Assembly (NCBI RefSeq): GCF_003364255.1 | Contig: NZ_NXLR01000007.1 | Coordinates: forward strand, 19,454-83,453 | Source: Helicobacter marmotae | GTDB lineage: Bacteria; Campylobacterota; Campylobacteria; Campylobacterales; Helicobacteraceae | DNA: 64,000 bases | Direction: 5' to 3' | Shown here: in pieces, positions 18,279 through 27,564 of the stretch | Position numbering within the stretch: position 1 is the first letter of the stretch | How the letters are laid out: every line of letters starts with the position of its first letter | The notes under the pieces: generated by a model | Databases searched by the model: none | Told to the model about the DNA's origin: nothing | The model's input: the letters and a program-made list of their open reading frames with translations, nothing else | Made by a program: the position numbers and the translations under genes

Positions 18279-19238
18279 TTAGATACATGGGGGGGGGGGC
18301 ATAAATTCCTTGTGGTTGGTGTTTTGTGGGATTAGTTGCGCTATTTTATTTGCTAGAGTGAGGGCGTTTGTTGTAGGAGCAATACATAATTCATTACTCT
18401 TTGCATCTTCATTATCTATCTTTGAACCTACTTTTTTATCAGAGCATACGGCAAATACTTCATAATGCTTACTTTCACTTTGGGAGAAAAATTCTTTGAT
18501 TATTTGGTTAGTCAAAGCCAAGCTTGGCGTGAGGAAAAGTGCTATCTCGCCACTTTGGACTATATAATCAATGCTACGAATAGCAAGCAAACTTTTACCC
18601 GTGCCACAAGCCATAATAACCTTGCCTCGCTCATTTTCTTGCTCTAAAAAATGGCTTTTAATGGCTTCAAACGCCTCAAGTTGGTGAGGACGTAGCGATT
18701 TTTTGCCTTTAATTTGTATGCTATTTTCAATATTATTTAGCTCCAAAGCCTCCCAATTAATACTTAAATTTTGGAGTTCATTATAGCCATAAGCTTGCCC
18801 CTTGGCTTTATCGGCGTTTGCATTAGTTTCTAATGCCTTTAACACTTCATTACTTATACCTTTGCAAGTGCAAAAAAGCAGAGATTGAGAAATCTTAATC
18901 ACTGCATCGCCCTTATTATTAAGAATGCTATTAATGCCTAAAAAATTCTTTACATCACCAAGACTTAACGTATGTTCTGGCTTAAACGCCTTGCACTGCA
19001 CAGAAATAAACTCATCATTATGGGTCTCAATCATTATATCTATGCCAAAATCAGCTCGATTAATATGATACTTATCGCTAAATTCACTCCATAAATAGAC
19101 TTTTTTAATATGAAATGTATTTTGCAACACCATTTCCCTTTGCAAAATGGCTTTAATCAACTTCTCAAACTTCTTTCCCTGCTGTGCATTACTTTGCGAT
19201 TCACTCAATAACGCATTCACCACTTCAGCAAATCCCAT
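18279..19238 (-). CDS. Type ISP-like restriction-modification enzyme, N-terminal part (nuclease and Walker A)
   Basis: About 319 residues. The N-terminal domain is an Mrr-like PD-(D/E)XK nuclease: a FEKLIKAIL helix, then DFGIDIMIETH with the catalytic Asp and VQCK with the QxK pair 14 and 16 residues on. Next comes a linker and helicase motif I, ACGTGKS, followed by LFLTPSLALTNQ. The frame then enters the C tract and stops at once (MPPPPCI). The ATG at 19238 is chosen over 19259 because GGAGGA lies 6 bases before it. This is the front of the gene continued at 12947-18118. In the current frame it makes only a nuclease-plus-Walker A fragment, which should not be an active restriction enzyme. 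Confidence 0.85.
   Translation of the reverse strand: MGFAEVVNALLSESQSNAQQGKKFEKLIKAILQREMVLQNTFHIKKVYLWSEFSDKYHINRADFGIDIMIETHNDEFISVQCKAFKPEHTLSLGDVKNFLGINSILNNKGDAVIKISQSLLFCTCKGISNEVLKALETNANADKAKGQAYGYNELQNLSINWEALELNNIENSIQIKGKKSLRPHQLEAFEAIKSHFLEQENERGKVIMACGTGKSLLAIRSIDYIVQSGEIALFLTPSLALTNQIIKEFFSQSESKHYEVFAVCSDKKVGSKIDNEDAKSNELCIAPTTNALTLANKIAQLIPQNTNHKEFMPPPPCI
18289..18299. repeat. Homopolymeric tract of 11 G (11 C on the coding strand); phase-variation switch
   Basis: Eleven consecutive G on the given strand, inside the restriction-modification gene. With 11 C on the coding strand the upstream frame ends four codons on, at TAA. With 10 C (or 13) the codons run ATG CCC CCC CCC CAT GTA into the downstream frame. 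That joins the Walker A half to the DEAH half in a protein of about 2,096 residues (6,291 bases, a multiple of three, from 19238 to 12947). Slippage in such tracts is a known on/off mechanism in Helicobacter and Campylobacter. A sequencing error of one base is the alternative. Confidence 0.88.
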
Positions 19239-19334
19239 AATTTCCTCCATAACTCTCATTCAAAGTAAAGTTTAGCTTTATAGCAAACTTTTATTAACTC
19301 CTCGCTTTTTCATATCAAAGTTAATTTATACTCA

Positions 19335-20020
19335 CTACTCACTCAAAAGCCCCACAGAGGCTCTTTGGCTTTGCAAAGCGTGAATATGACAAACTTCTTT
19401 GCTTTATAGGTGTTTATTATGTGTGGGTTTCTCTTGCGGGTCAGACTTATTGTCATTCTGAGGGGCTTCAGCCCCGAAGAATCTCTGTGGGCTTTCTGTG
19501 AATCATCTCTTTTTGGATTTCTAGTAGATTTTATCCCGTTGTCATTCTGAGGGAGCGTAGCGACCGAAGAATCTCTGCAAGAATCACTAGTCGTGCCTTT
19601 TGGTGTTTTTGAAAACAATTCTTCGCCCTTTATTGGGGGCTTAGAATGACAAACTAACTGCCTTTCTAGCGATTCTGTTAAAGAGTCTTTAGTAAATGAG
19701 AGAGATTCTTCGGTCGCTCTCACGCCCTCCCTCAGAATGACAAACTTGGCTACCCGCAAGGGAAATTATTTTGTCATTCTGAGCCTGCATAGCAGGCGAA
19801 GAATCTCTGTTGGCGACTAGTGACTCGTTAAGAGATTCTTCGCTTCGCTATAGACATGACAAAATAACGGAGTCGCTGGTGATTCGGGCAGAGATTCTTC
19901 GCCCTCTGTAATGGGGGCTCTAGACATGACAATAGGATTGGGATTGTCTAGTGGCTTTGTAAAGCAATTCTTTGCCTTCGCTACGTCCGCCCCCAAGAGG
20001 AGGTAACCTATCTTACCCCT
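19335..20020. repeat. Array of palindromic repeats upstream of the R-M gene
   Basis: The gap between the restriction-modification gene and lspA (19260-20025) is filled mostly by the same repeat family as 11940-12800. A half unit at about 19451-19490 holds the hairpin GGGGCT-tc-AGCCCC. Fuller units lie at about 19539-19653 and 19771-19863. Bases 19563-19669 match 12491-12597 with one mismatch. The open frames across it (19343-19759 and 19817-20080) are only translated repeats. The first 75 bases after the gene start are AT-rich and could hold its promoter, but no clear element is seen. Confidence 0.88.
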
Positions 20021-20025
20021 TAAAA

Positions 20026-20514
20026 TTATGAAGAGCGTTTTTCCAACTTTTGGCGCTGTAGCATTTGCCATAAAATCCACACGACACTTATATCAATCAG
20101 CACATCAGCGGCATTAAAAATGGCAAAATCAAACCAATAATGCCAATATATATAATCCACAACACCCCCATGGATAAAGCGGTCAATAATATTTGATACC
20201 CCAGCGCCAAGTAAAATACCTAGCGGGGCATAATGTTTGCTAAAAAAATCGCTCCATAAAGCCAAAAAAAGCACTATAGCTAGCAACGCAATTTGCAAAT
20301 ATTTCAAATATTCATCTAAAAAGCTAAACATAGAAAATGCCACGCCCTTATTATAGACAAGCGCCCGCCCGCCTATAGTGAGAGCCTCACTCTCCCACGC
20401 AAAGCCCCCAAGCATAATAAACTTGATATATTGGTCAAAGCCCACACTTAGCACAAAAAGCACAAAGGATAGGAAAATCTGGCTTTTTTTGAGATGATAC
20501 ACATACATAAACAT
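20026..20514 (-). CDS. lspA: Lipoprotein signal peptidase (signal peptidase II)
   Basis: A 162-residue inner-membrane aspartic protease with four membrane segments. The catalytic aspartates are in GVSNIIDRF (Asp111) and FNAADV (Asp137), the signature of LspA. It removes the signal peptide from lipid-modified prolipoproteins, which here would include the NlpC lipoprotein at 7.9 kb and the small lipoprotein at 50.1 kb. It starts 9 bases after the glmM stop and probably shares its transcript; this lspA-glmM order is recalled from H. pylori. Its stop lies at the edge of the repeat array. Confidence 0.92.
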   Translation of the reverse strand: MFMYVYHLKKSQIFLSFVLFVLSVGFDQYIKFIMLGGFAWESEALTIGGRALVYNKGVAFSMFSFLDEYLKYLQIALLAIVLFLALWSDFFSKHYAPLGILLGAGVSNIIDRFIHGGVVDYIYWHYWFDFAIFNAADVLIDISVVWILWQMLQRQKLEKRSS

Positions 20515-20523
20515 AAGCAGAAA

Positions 20524-21879
20524 TTACATACTTAAATGTTGTTGGAAAAATCCAACAAGCTTTTTCACCTGCGAACTAACAAGCTTTTTATCCCTGCCCT
20601 CTACTAAGATTCGGAGCTTGTTCTCTGTGCCAGAGTAGCGCACAAGGTGGCGATTTCCACTTTTGCTAATGCTATCTAGCTTCTCTTGCAAGGCGGGGAT
20701 TTGCTCAAGGGGCTTTTTGTAATTCACTTTAAGATTGACTAGCTCGCTAGGATAAATTTCAAAGGGATTAAGTGCCTTATGTGAATCTTGCTTACTTTGC
20801 AATAAAAGTGCCAAAACCTGCAACGCACTGACTAAGCCATCTCCTGTCTTTGCATAATCGCTAAAAATAATATGCCCGCTATTCTCTCCTCCAAAATTTA
20901 GCTCATGCTCTTGCATCATATCCCATACATATTTATCACCAACATTACATCGATACAAGCCTATTTGATGAGCCTTGAGGAATTCTTCAAGGGCTAAATT
21001 ACTCATCAAAGTAGCGACAATGGCATTATTTTTAAGCATATTTCGCTCTTTTTGATACAAAGCCAGCGCACCAATAAGCTTATCACCATTAACAATATTC
21101 CCCTCATTATCCACTACAACAAGTCTATCTGCATCACCATCAAGGGCAAATCCCACATCAGCACGATATGTGCGCACTTCTTGAGCTAAGCCTTCAGGGT
21201 GCATTGCCCCGCATTGCTTATTAATATTAAAGCCATTGGGCTCATCATTAATAACAATCACATCAGCCCCTAGCTCCCTTAACACCACAGGGGCGACACG
21301 ATATGCTGCACCATTAGCACAATCACATACAATTCTTAGCCCATGCAAGGTAAGGTGCTTTGGAAAGGAGCTTTTAATATGCACAATATAGCGACCCACG
21401 ACATCATCAATACGTTTAGAGCTGCCTATATCTTGCCCACTTTTTAGCGCAGCACTTAGGGCATTACTATCATAATAATATGATTCTATACTCTCCTCTT
21501 CTTGTGTATCAAGCTTATAACCGCGATGATTGAAAAATTTAATGCCATTATCATCATAAGGATTATGGCTCGCACTGATCATTACCCCTGCATCACAGCG
21601 CATATCTTCTGTGAGAAAGGCAACCGCTGGTGTGGGCATAGGACCAATTTGTATTACATCATATCCTACCGATGTAAAGCTAGAGACAAGGGCATTTTCT
21701 ATCATATAGCCACTGCGGCGGGTATCTTTGCCTACTAAGATTTTATTTGTAAGGGAGTGATTACGAAAGTGTATGCCCGCACTCGCACCTAAAGCAATCA
21801 CACTTGATGGCGTAATAACCTCTCCTGCACGTCCTCTTACACCATCGGTTCCAAAAAGCTTTGCTCTCTTTTCTTTCAT
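20524..21879 (-). CDS. glmM: Phosphoglucosamine mutase
   Basis: A 451-residue enzyme converting glucosamine-6-phosphate to glucosamine-1-phosphate on the way to UDP-GlcNAc for peptidoglycan and LPS. It begins [11 protein letters not shown]. The phosphoserine loop is [12 protein letters not shown] (Ser104 by this start), metal binding is DGDADRL, sugar recognition is GGENSGH, and the phosphate-binding loop is [15 protein letters not shown]. The ATG at 21879 is preferred to the GTG at 21885 because AAGGAG lies 5 bases before it. It is divergent from rpsT, sharing an 87-base promoter region, and leads lspA. Confidence 0.95.
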   Translation of the reverse strand: MKEKRAKLFGTDGVRGRAGEVITPSSVIALGASAGIHFRNHSLTNKILVGKDTRRSGYMIENALVSSFTSVGYDVIQIGPMPTPAVAFLTEDMRCDAGVMISASHNPYDDNGIKFFNHRGYKLDTQEEESIESYYYDSNALSAALKSGQDIGSSKRIDDVVGRYIVHIKSSFPKHLTLHGLRIVCDCANGAAYRVAPVVLRELGADVIVINDEPNGFNINKQCGAMHPEGLAQEVRTYRADVGFALDGDADRLVVVDNEGNIVNGDKLIGALALYQKERNMLKNNAIVATLMSNLALEEFLKAHQIGLYRCNVGDKYVWDMMQEHELNFGGENSGHIIFSDYAKTGDGLVSALQVLALLLQSKQDSHKALNPFEIYPSELVNLKVNYKKPLEQIPALQEKLDSISKSGNRHLVRYSGTENKLRILVEGRDKKLVSSQVKKLVGFFQQHLSM

Positions 21880-21966
21880 ACCCACTCCTTAAAGGCTTTA
21901 AACTGCATTTAAATAAACTTTTGGCATGATTTTGCCTTAATTTTTTTTAAAAAGGACTAACAAAGC

Positions 21967-22239
21967 ATGGCAAATCACAAATCCGCGCAAAAACGTATCC
22001 GACAAACCAAAACCCGAACTGAACGCAATCGCTACTATAAAACGCGTATTAAAAATATCGTGCGTAACTTGAGAGAAGCGCTCGCTCAAAAAGACCTCCC
22101 AAAAGCCCAAGAAGCACTGAAAATTGCCAATAAAGAATTGCATAAATATGTCAGCAAAGGAATTTTAACCAAAAATACTGCCGCAAGAAAAGTATCACGT
22201 TTAAATGCGAGTGTGAAAAAAATCGCTCAAGGTGCATAG
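21967..22239 (+). CDS. rpsT: 30S ribosomal protein S20
   Basis: A 90-residue, very basic protein beginning [20 protein letters not shown], the classic S20 start, with long helices throughout. It binds 16S rRNA early in assembly of the small subunit. A run of eight T lies about 20 bases upstream, followed by AAAAAGGA as ribosome site. It is divergent from glmM and followed after 43 bases by prfA. Confidence 0.96.
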   Translation: MANHKSAQKRIRQTKTRTERNRYYKTRIKNIVRNLREALAQKDLPKAQEALKIANKELHKYVSKGILTKNTAARKVSRLNASVKKIAQGA

Positions 22240-22282
22240 CACTCTTTTTAATACATAAGTGAGATTTGCAAGTGAGTTTTGA

Positions 22283-23347
22283 ATGCTTGTCGATAAACTA
22301 AAGCCCATAGTGGCACGTTATGATGAGATTTCAAACCTCCTCACTTTAGAATCTACCCTCTCTCAAGTCAAGCAGCTCACGCAACTCAGCAAAGAACAAA
22401 GCGACATAGAGCCAATCGTACAGAAAGCTAGAAGCTATTTCCTTATCCTCCAACATATCGCAGACAACAAAGCCCTGCTCGAAGATAAAGAATTAGGCGA
22501 ACTCGCAAAAGAAGAGCTTAAAGAATTAGAAACGCAAAAAAATCTTTTAGAAGAAGAAATTAAAATCTTACTTATCCCTAAAGACCCCAATGATGAGAAA
22601 AACATTTATTTAGAAATTCGCGCAGGCACGGGAGGAGATGAAGCGGGGATTTTCGTAGGGGATTTATTTAAGGCATATTGCCGTTATGCAGATTTACAAA
22701 AGTGGAAAGTAGAGATTATGAGCTCAAGTGAGAATAATGTAGGCGGCTATAAAGAAATCATCGCCCTTATTAAGGGGCAAGGGGCATATTCTAAGCTCAA
22801 ATACGAGGGAGGCACTCACCGCGTGCAGCGCGTCCCCGAGACAGAATCTCAAGGTCGTATCCATACTTCAGCCATCACCGTTGCGATTATGCCTGAAGTT
22901 GATGATGTGCAAATAGACATTAACCCCAATGACTTAAAAATTGAGGTATTCCGCAGTGGAGGGCACGGGGGACAGAGCGTTAATACTACAGATTCAGCTG
23001 TGAGGATTACGCATATCCCCACAGGTATTAGCGTATCTATGCAAGATGAGAAATCCCAGCATAAAAACAAAGACAAAGCCCTTAAGATTCTCAAAGCACG
23101 TCTCTATGAAGCTGAGCTTGAAGCACAAAATGCCCAAAATAAAGAAACTCGTAAAACACAAGTAGGAAGCGGGGATAGGAGCGAGAGAATCCGCACGTAT
23201 AACTACCCACAAAATCGCCTTACAGATCATCGCATTGGCTTAACACTCTATAGTTTAGAGGAAATTATGCTAGGTGGCTTGCTTGATGAAGTGATTAACC
23301 CGCTTATTGCCCATGCGCAAAGCCAAGTTATGGGAGCATTAGAATAA
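22283..23347 (+). CDS. prfA: Peptide chain release factor 1
   Basis: A 354-residue class I release factor that reads UAA and UAG. The GGQ hydrolysis motif is in [12 protein letters not shown] (around residue 230). The domain-2 region around [19 protein letters not shown] and the C-terminal [16 protein letters not shown] match RF1. The length is typical. It follows rpsT closely, and its TAA directly abuts the start of the next gene, so the glycosyltransferase probably depends on this transcript. Confidence 0.96.
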   Translation: MLVDKLKPIVARYDEISNLLTLESTLSQVKQLTQLSKEQSDIEPIVQKARSYFLILQHIADNKALLEDKELGELAKEELKELETQKNLLEEEIKILLIPKDPNDEKNIYLEIRAGTGGDEAGIFVGDLFKAYCRYADLQKWKVEIMSSSENNVGGYKEIIALIKGQGAYSKLKYEGGTHRVQRVPETESQGRIHTSAITVAIMPEVDDVQIDINPNDLKIEVFRSGGHGGQSVNTTDSAVRITHIPTGISVSMQDEKSQHKNKDKALKILKARLYEAELEAQNAQNKETRKTQVGSGDRSERIRTYNYPQNRLTDHRIGLTLYSLEEIMLGGLLDEVINPLIAHAQSQVMGALE

Positions 23348-24355
23348 ATGGCACATAAACCCATTAAGAAAGTGTATTTTTGCGATGGTGCCTTGCAGGG
23401 GAAAATCCCTAAAATACTCTCCAAACACTATGAGCTCATATACACGCAAAAAGACCCTGATTATGTATTCTACTCCGTTATGGGAGAGGAGCATATCAAT
23501 TATAAGGGCATTAGAATCTTTAGCTGCGGTGAGAATGTGCGGGCTGATTTTAACTTTTGTGATTATGCTATTGGCTTTGATTATATGCAATTTGAAGATA
23601 GATATTTGCGCTACCCGCTCTATTTGCATAATGAAGAAGAAATGGCAAAAGCTAGCAATAAACACCGCAATATTAATGCTAAGACTCTTAAAAGCAAAAC
23701 GCGTTTTTGCACTTTTGTAGTAAGTAATGGCAAAGCAGATGAAAAACGCGCACAATTTTTTACCTTTCTCTCTAAATATAAAAAAGTCCATAGCGGTGGA
23801 GCTTATCAAAACAACATAGGCAAGCGTGTGAAGGATAAACTTGCCTTTCTCCAAGAGGGGAAGTTTAATATCGCATTTGAGAATTCAAGCACAAATGGCT
23901 ACACCACTGAAAAGCTAATCCAAGCCCTTGGTGCGCAAACTATACCTATTTATTGGGGAGATACACAAGTAAGCAAACCTTTGGAATCTAATGGCGGTGG
24001 CATAAATCCAAGGGCTTTTATCAACTGCCATAATTATGAGAGCTTTGAAGAGATTCTAAAAGTAATCCAATACCTTGATGAAAATGAGCAAGCGTATTTA
24101 GATATGCTCTCACAACCAAGCTTCTTAGATGACACACATGAAGTATATTTTGATAATAAGCTTGAATCGTTTTTACTTAATATTTTTAATCAACCCATTG
24201 AATTAGCTTATCGTAGAGGTTTTGGGCAATGGCGATGTAATCTTGAAAAACGTTATTGTAAGTTTCAAAAAACTCGCAAAATAAGCAATACCATTGCAAA
24301 TAGCTTCAAAAAGGTATTCAAACCATTTAAATTATGCTATCAATGGCTAAAATAG
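23348..24355 (+). CDS. Glycosyltransferase family 10 (alpha-1,3/4-fucosyltransferase-like)
   Basis: A 335-residue enzyme. The conserved GT10 block NIAFENSSTNGYTTEKL then IPIYWGD (about residues 175-205) forms the GDP-fucose site, and the upstream FCTFVVSN and FDYMQFEDRYLRYPLY blocks also match. The last 40 residues are strongly basic, as in H. pylori FucT tails, but the heptad repeats of H. pylori are absent. It would add fucose to GlcNAc-containing chains of LPS or another glycan, as in Lewis-antigen mimicry; the true acceptor is unknown. It begins immediately at the prfA stop, with only a weak ribosome site (GGGAGC). Confidence 0.85.
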   Translation: MAHKPIKKVYFCDGALQGKIPKILSKHYELIYTQKDPDYVFYSVMGEEHINYKGIRIFSCGENVRADFNFCDYAIGFDYMQFEDRYLRYPLYLHNEEEMAKASNKHRNINAKTLKSKTRFCTFVVSNGKADEKRAQFFTFLSKYKKVHSGGAYQNNIGKRVKDKLAFLQEGKFNIAFENSSTNGYTTEKLIQALGAQTIPIYWGDTQVSKPLESNGGGINPRAFINCHNYESFEEILKVIQYLDENEQAYLDMLSQPSFLDDTHEVYFDNKLESFLLNIFNQPIELAYRRGFGQWRCNLEKRYCKFQKTRKISNTIANSFKKVFKPFKLCYQWLK

Positions 24356-24523
24356 CACATAAAGCCATCCCATATAGCCTCTTTAAGAATCCAAACCCCC
24401 CTCTTGCTATTCCAAGCAAAAGCATTCACACCCCCAACTCTAAGTCGCAACAAAGTTTGTCAATTTCAAAAAACAAAACGCTAAAGATTCTTATCAAGAT
24501 GCTTTTAAAGTGTAGAATCGCCT

Positions 24524-26899
24524 TTATTGGCAATTCACGCATTCTATCGTTCTATCCATTACTTGCTCTTGGGCATCTGGACTTTGAGAGCGCAAATAAT
24601 ATGTGCTTTTTAGCCCTAATTTCCACGCGAGCATATAAATATCATTCAATATTCCACCGCTTACTTTATCAAGCCTCATAAAAATATTTATGCTCTGCCC
24701 TTGGTCTATCCATTTTTGACGCACTGCAGCGGCTTTGATAATTAAAGTCTGGTCAATATCGTATGCTGATACATAGTATTTCCATGTATCAAGATTCAAA
24801 TGAGGCACAACCGCAGGGATAAGCCCACTTAAATTTTCTTCATACCATTTCTTGCGATATGCTGGCTCGATAGTCTGCGTAGTGCCTACCAAAATGCTAA
24901 TTGAACTCGTAGGGGCAATCGCCATAAGATAGCCATTTCTCATACCTTGCTTTTTTACCTTTGCCCTTAAGCCCTCCCAATCACAATGATCCGAAAAGAG
25001 CCCTCCCCTATCCACAAGCTTTAAAGTCTCTTTATTTGCCAAATCTATGGGGAAAATCCCCTTGCTCCAATTACTTCCCTCAAATTGAGGATACACTCCC
25101 TTTTCAGCCGCGAGGTTTGAGCTTGATTCAATCGCATAGAAGCTAATAAACTCCATAATCTCATCGATCTTACACAAATGCTCATCGCTCCCCCAGACAA
25201 TGCCCGCCCTTGCTAGCATTTCAGCCTCACCCATTATGCCTAAGCCAATCGCACGATTACGCAAATTGGTAACCTTAACCTTACGATTAGGATAGAAATT
25301 AAGCTCAATGACATTATCAAGCATTCTTATAGCAATAGGCAACACTCGCTCTATATCTTCTTTTGTGTGAATCTTGCTTAAATTCACACTTGCTAGATTG
25401 CATACCGCTGTATCTCCGCCTTGTGGGCTGCGAGAAGTCATAAAAACTCTCTTGCCACCAATAGAATCTATACTTGTGATTTTCTTTGCCTCTTTAGTAA
25501 TGCCATTATCAAGCAAAACCTTATCACCCTCATTATATATGCTTTTTGAGCCATCTTCAAACTCCACTTCCACTACATAATGATTAGGGCTTGTGTTTTG
25601 AAAAATCTCTGTGCAGAGGTTTGAACTTCTAATAATACCTGCATGCGCATTAGGATTAGCACGATTTGCATTATCTTTAAAGCACAAAAAGGGCAAACCG
25701 GTTTCAAAATAATTCATCAAAATCTTTTTCCACAAGTCTTTTGCCAAAACACGAGACTTTAAAATAGCATCTGATTGCTCATACTCTATGTATTTTTTCT
25801 CAAATTCCTCTCCATAGAGCTCTGTAAGCTCTGGGCATTCATAAGGGTCAAAAAGTGTCCAAAAATCATTTGCCAAAACGCGTTTCATAAATAAATCACA
25901 AATCCATATCGCAGGGAATAAATCATGTGTGCGTCTTCGCTCTTCACCGCTATTTTTACGCAAATCAATAAAGTCATTAATATCGTTATGCCATATCTCC
26001 AAATAAGTAGCAATCGCTCCTTTACGCGTACCTAGCTGATCTACGGCAATAGCCACATCATTTGCAATCTTCAAAAATGGCACAACCCCACCCGCAGCAT
26101 TTTTATGCCCATCAATATAGCTTCCTAACCCTCTCACGCGGCTAAAATCCCAGCCTATACCACCACCATATTTACTTAAAAGCGCCATTTCCTTATAGGC
26201 GTCAAAAATCCCCTCGATATTATCTGGTGTGCTTCCAATAAAGCAAGAGCTTAGCTGATGTCGTGGTGTCCTTGCATTTGCTAATGTCGGGGTAGCACAT
26301 ATCACTTCAAACTTTGAAATCATGTCATAAAACTTCACCGCCCAGCCATTGCAATCACGCTCATTTTGAGCCAAAAACATCGCAATAGCCATAAACATAT
26401 GCTGAGGCAATTCAATGGGGTGATTATGAGAATCTTTCAATAAATACCTATCATAAAGCGTTTTAATACCCAAATATGTAAATTGCAAATCACGTTCGGG
26501 CTTGATATGAGAATCTAAAAAATTCAAATCATATTTTTCTTTCAAACCAGATACAAGTCTGCCCTCTTTTTCGCCTTGTATAAAGTAATCTTCAAGTTTT
26601 TTATATCCTGTCCAGCCTGTTACTTTATGATATAAGTCATATAAAAACAATCGAGCCGCTACAAATGTCCAGTTAGGAGTATGCACATCTATCTTATCCG
26701 CTGCAGTTTTAATAAGTGTTTGCTGAATTTCCTCAGTTGTAATCTTATCCTTAAAAAGAATCTTTGCATCTACTTCTAGCTCACTCTGACTCACCCCTTC
26801 TAGTCCCTCCACGGCTGCATGAGTGTGTTTTTGTATTTTTGCAATATCGAGCGGTTCAATGCGCCCATTTCTTTTTGTAACCGTAATCGTATCTAGCAT
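24524..26899 (-). CDS. nrdA: Ribonucleoside-diphosphate reductase, alpha subunit (class Ia)
   Basis: A 791-residue catalytic subunit reducing ribonucleotides to deoxyribonucleotides. The N-terminal ATP-cone begins TVTKRNGRIEPLDIAKI. The first active-site cysteine is in LSSCFIGSTPDNIEG, the radical cysteine and glutamate in SNLCTEI, and the second in AVCNLASVNLS. It ends TIECVNCQ, whose cysteine pair can take electrons from thioredoxin or glutaredoxin. The radical-generating NrdB is not in the window, so the genes are unlinked here. It converges with the fucosyltransferase-like gene; the 168 bases between hold nothing recognised. Confidence 0.95.
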   Translation of the reverse strand: MLDTITVTKRNGRIEPLDIAKIQKHTHAAVEGLEGVSQSELEVDAKILFKDKITTEEIQQTLIKTAADKIDVHTPNWTFVAARLFLYDLYHKVTGWTGYKKLEDYFIQGEKEGRLVSGLKEKYDLNFLDSHIKPERDLQFTYLGIKTLYDRYLLKDSHNHPIELPQHMFMAIAMFLAQNERDCNGWAVKFYDMISKFEVICATPTLANARTPRHQLSSCFIGSTPDNIEGIFDAYKEMALLSKYGGGIGWDFSRVRGLGSYIDGHKNAAGGVVPFLKIANDVAIAVDQLGTRKGAIATYLEIWHNDINDFIDLRKNSGEERRRTHDLFPAIWICDLFMKRVLANDFWTLFDPYECPELTELYGEEFEKKYIEYEQSDAILKSRVLAKDLWKKILMNYFETGLPFLCFKDNANRANPNAHAGIIRSSNLCTEIFQNTSPNHYVVEVEFEDGSKSIYNEGDKVLLDNGITKEAKKITSIDSIGGKRVFMTSRSPQGGDTAVCNLASVNLSKIHTKEDIERVLPIAIRMLDNVIELNFYPNRKVKVTNLRNRAIGLGIMGEAEMLARAGIVWGSDEHLCKIDEIMEFISFYAIESSSNLAAEKGVYPQFEGSNWSKGIFPIDLANKETLKLVDRGGLFSDHCDWEGLRAKVKKQGMRNGYLMAIAPTSSISILVGTTQTIEPAYRKKWYEENLSGLIPAVVPHLNLDTWKYYVSAYDIDQTLIIKAAAVRQKWIDQGQSINIFMRLDKVSGGILNDIYMLAWKLGLKSTYYLRSQSPDAQEQVMDRTIECVNCQ

Positions 26900-26912
26900 A
26901 CCTCTTTCCTTA

Positions 26913-27536
26913 TTATTTGTATTGCACTAATTCATCTAATTGAATTCTAAATCTCTCTTGTTGGGGCTTTGCACGATACCCAAAGCAAACAATCAAACTT
27001 ACTTGCTCTTTAAATGGATCTAAGCCATAAAGTTTCTCTACTTGTTGCTTATCAAAGCCTTCGATATAGCATGTATCAATCTTTAAATAACTTGCATAAG
27101 CGACCATATAAGTCGCCATAATATAAGCTTGCAATGCACTCCAATGGGCAATTTTATCCTCCACAAACCCACGTGTGCGAAGATAGCCGCCCAAACGATT
27201 ACAGAAAGTTTCATAGCCATTAAGATTCATTTTCCGTCTAAATGTGTTTGCCTTAATGTATTCACTTGGAGGAATGACATCATTTTGCAAACTCTTAAAA
27301 ACCACCACTTCGCTTGCTGTAGTAATTTGAGGCTGATCCCAGCATAATGGACGCAAAGCCTTTTTACCCTCATCGCTACGTACAACAATAAGCCTTGTAG
27401 GCTCTACACCAAAAGAACTAGGAGCAAGTCGCCCAACTTCTAAGATTTCTTCAAAAGTCTCTTTAGGGATCTTTTTACTCTCATCAAAAAGCTTGCACGC
27501 ATGGCGAAAATGCACAGATTCTAAAAATTGATTCAT
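26913..27536 (-). CDS. NAD(P)H-dependent nitroreductase/flavin oxidoreductase (FrxA-like)
   Basis: About 207 residues of the FMN nitroreductase family. RHACKLFDES at the start, VGRLAPSSFGVEPTR for FMN phosphate binding, then WSALQAYI, IEGFDKQQVEKLYG and VCFGYRAK near the end fit FrxA/NfsB-type enzymes better than RdxA, judged from memory. It reduces flavins, nitroaromatics or quinones with NAD(P)H, and homologues activate metronidazole. The ATG at 27536 is used because AAAGGAG is 7 bases from it and only 1 base from the ATG at 27542. It lies 13 bases upstream of nrdA and may share its transcript. Confidence 0.85.
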   Translation of the reverse strand: MNQFLESVHFRHACKLFDESKKIPKETFEEILEVGRLAPSSFGVEPTRLIVVRSDEGKKALRPLCWDQPQITTASEVVVFKSLQNDVIPPSEYIKANTFRRKMNLNGYETFCNRLGGYLRTRGFVEDKIAHWSALQAYIMATYMVAYASYLKIDTCYIEGFDKQQVEKLYGLDPFKEQVSLIVCFGYRAKPQQERFRIQLDELVQYK

Positions 27537-27564
27537 ATTCATACTCCTTTGTTGATTTTAATCT

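Noticed and set aside
19343..20080. Two short ORFs (138 and 87 codons) upstream of the R-M gene
   Set aside because: Both translate only the dispersed repeats (SEESL-type peptide) and have no ribosome site.
24334..24681. 115-codon ORF overlapping the fucosyltransferase end and the nrdA 3' end
   Set aside because: Overlaps two firm genes and has no recognisable features.
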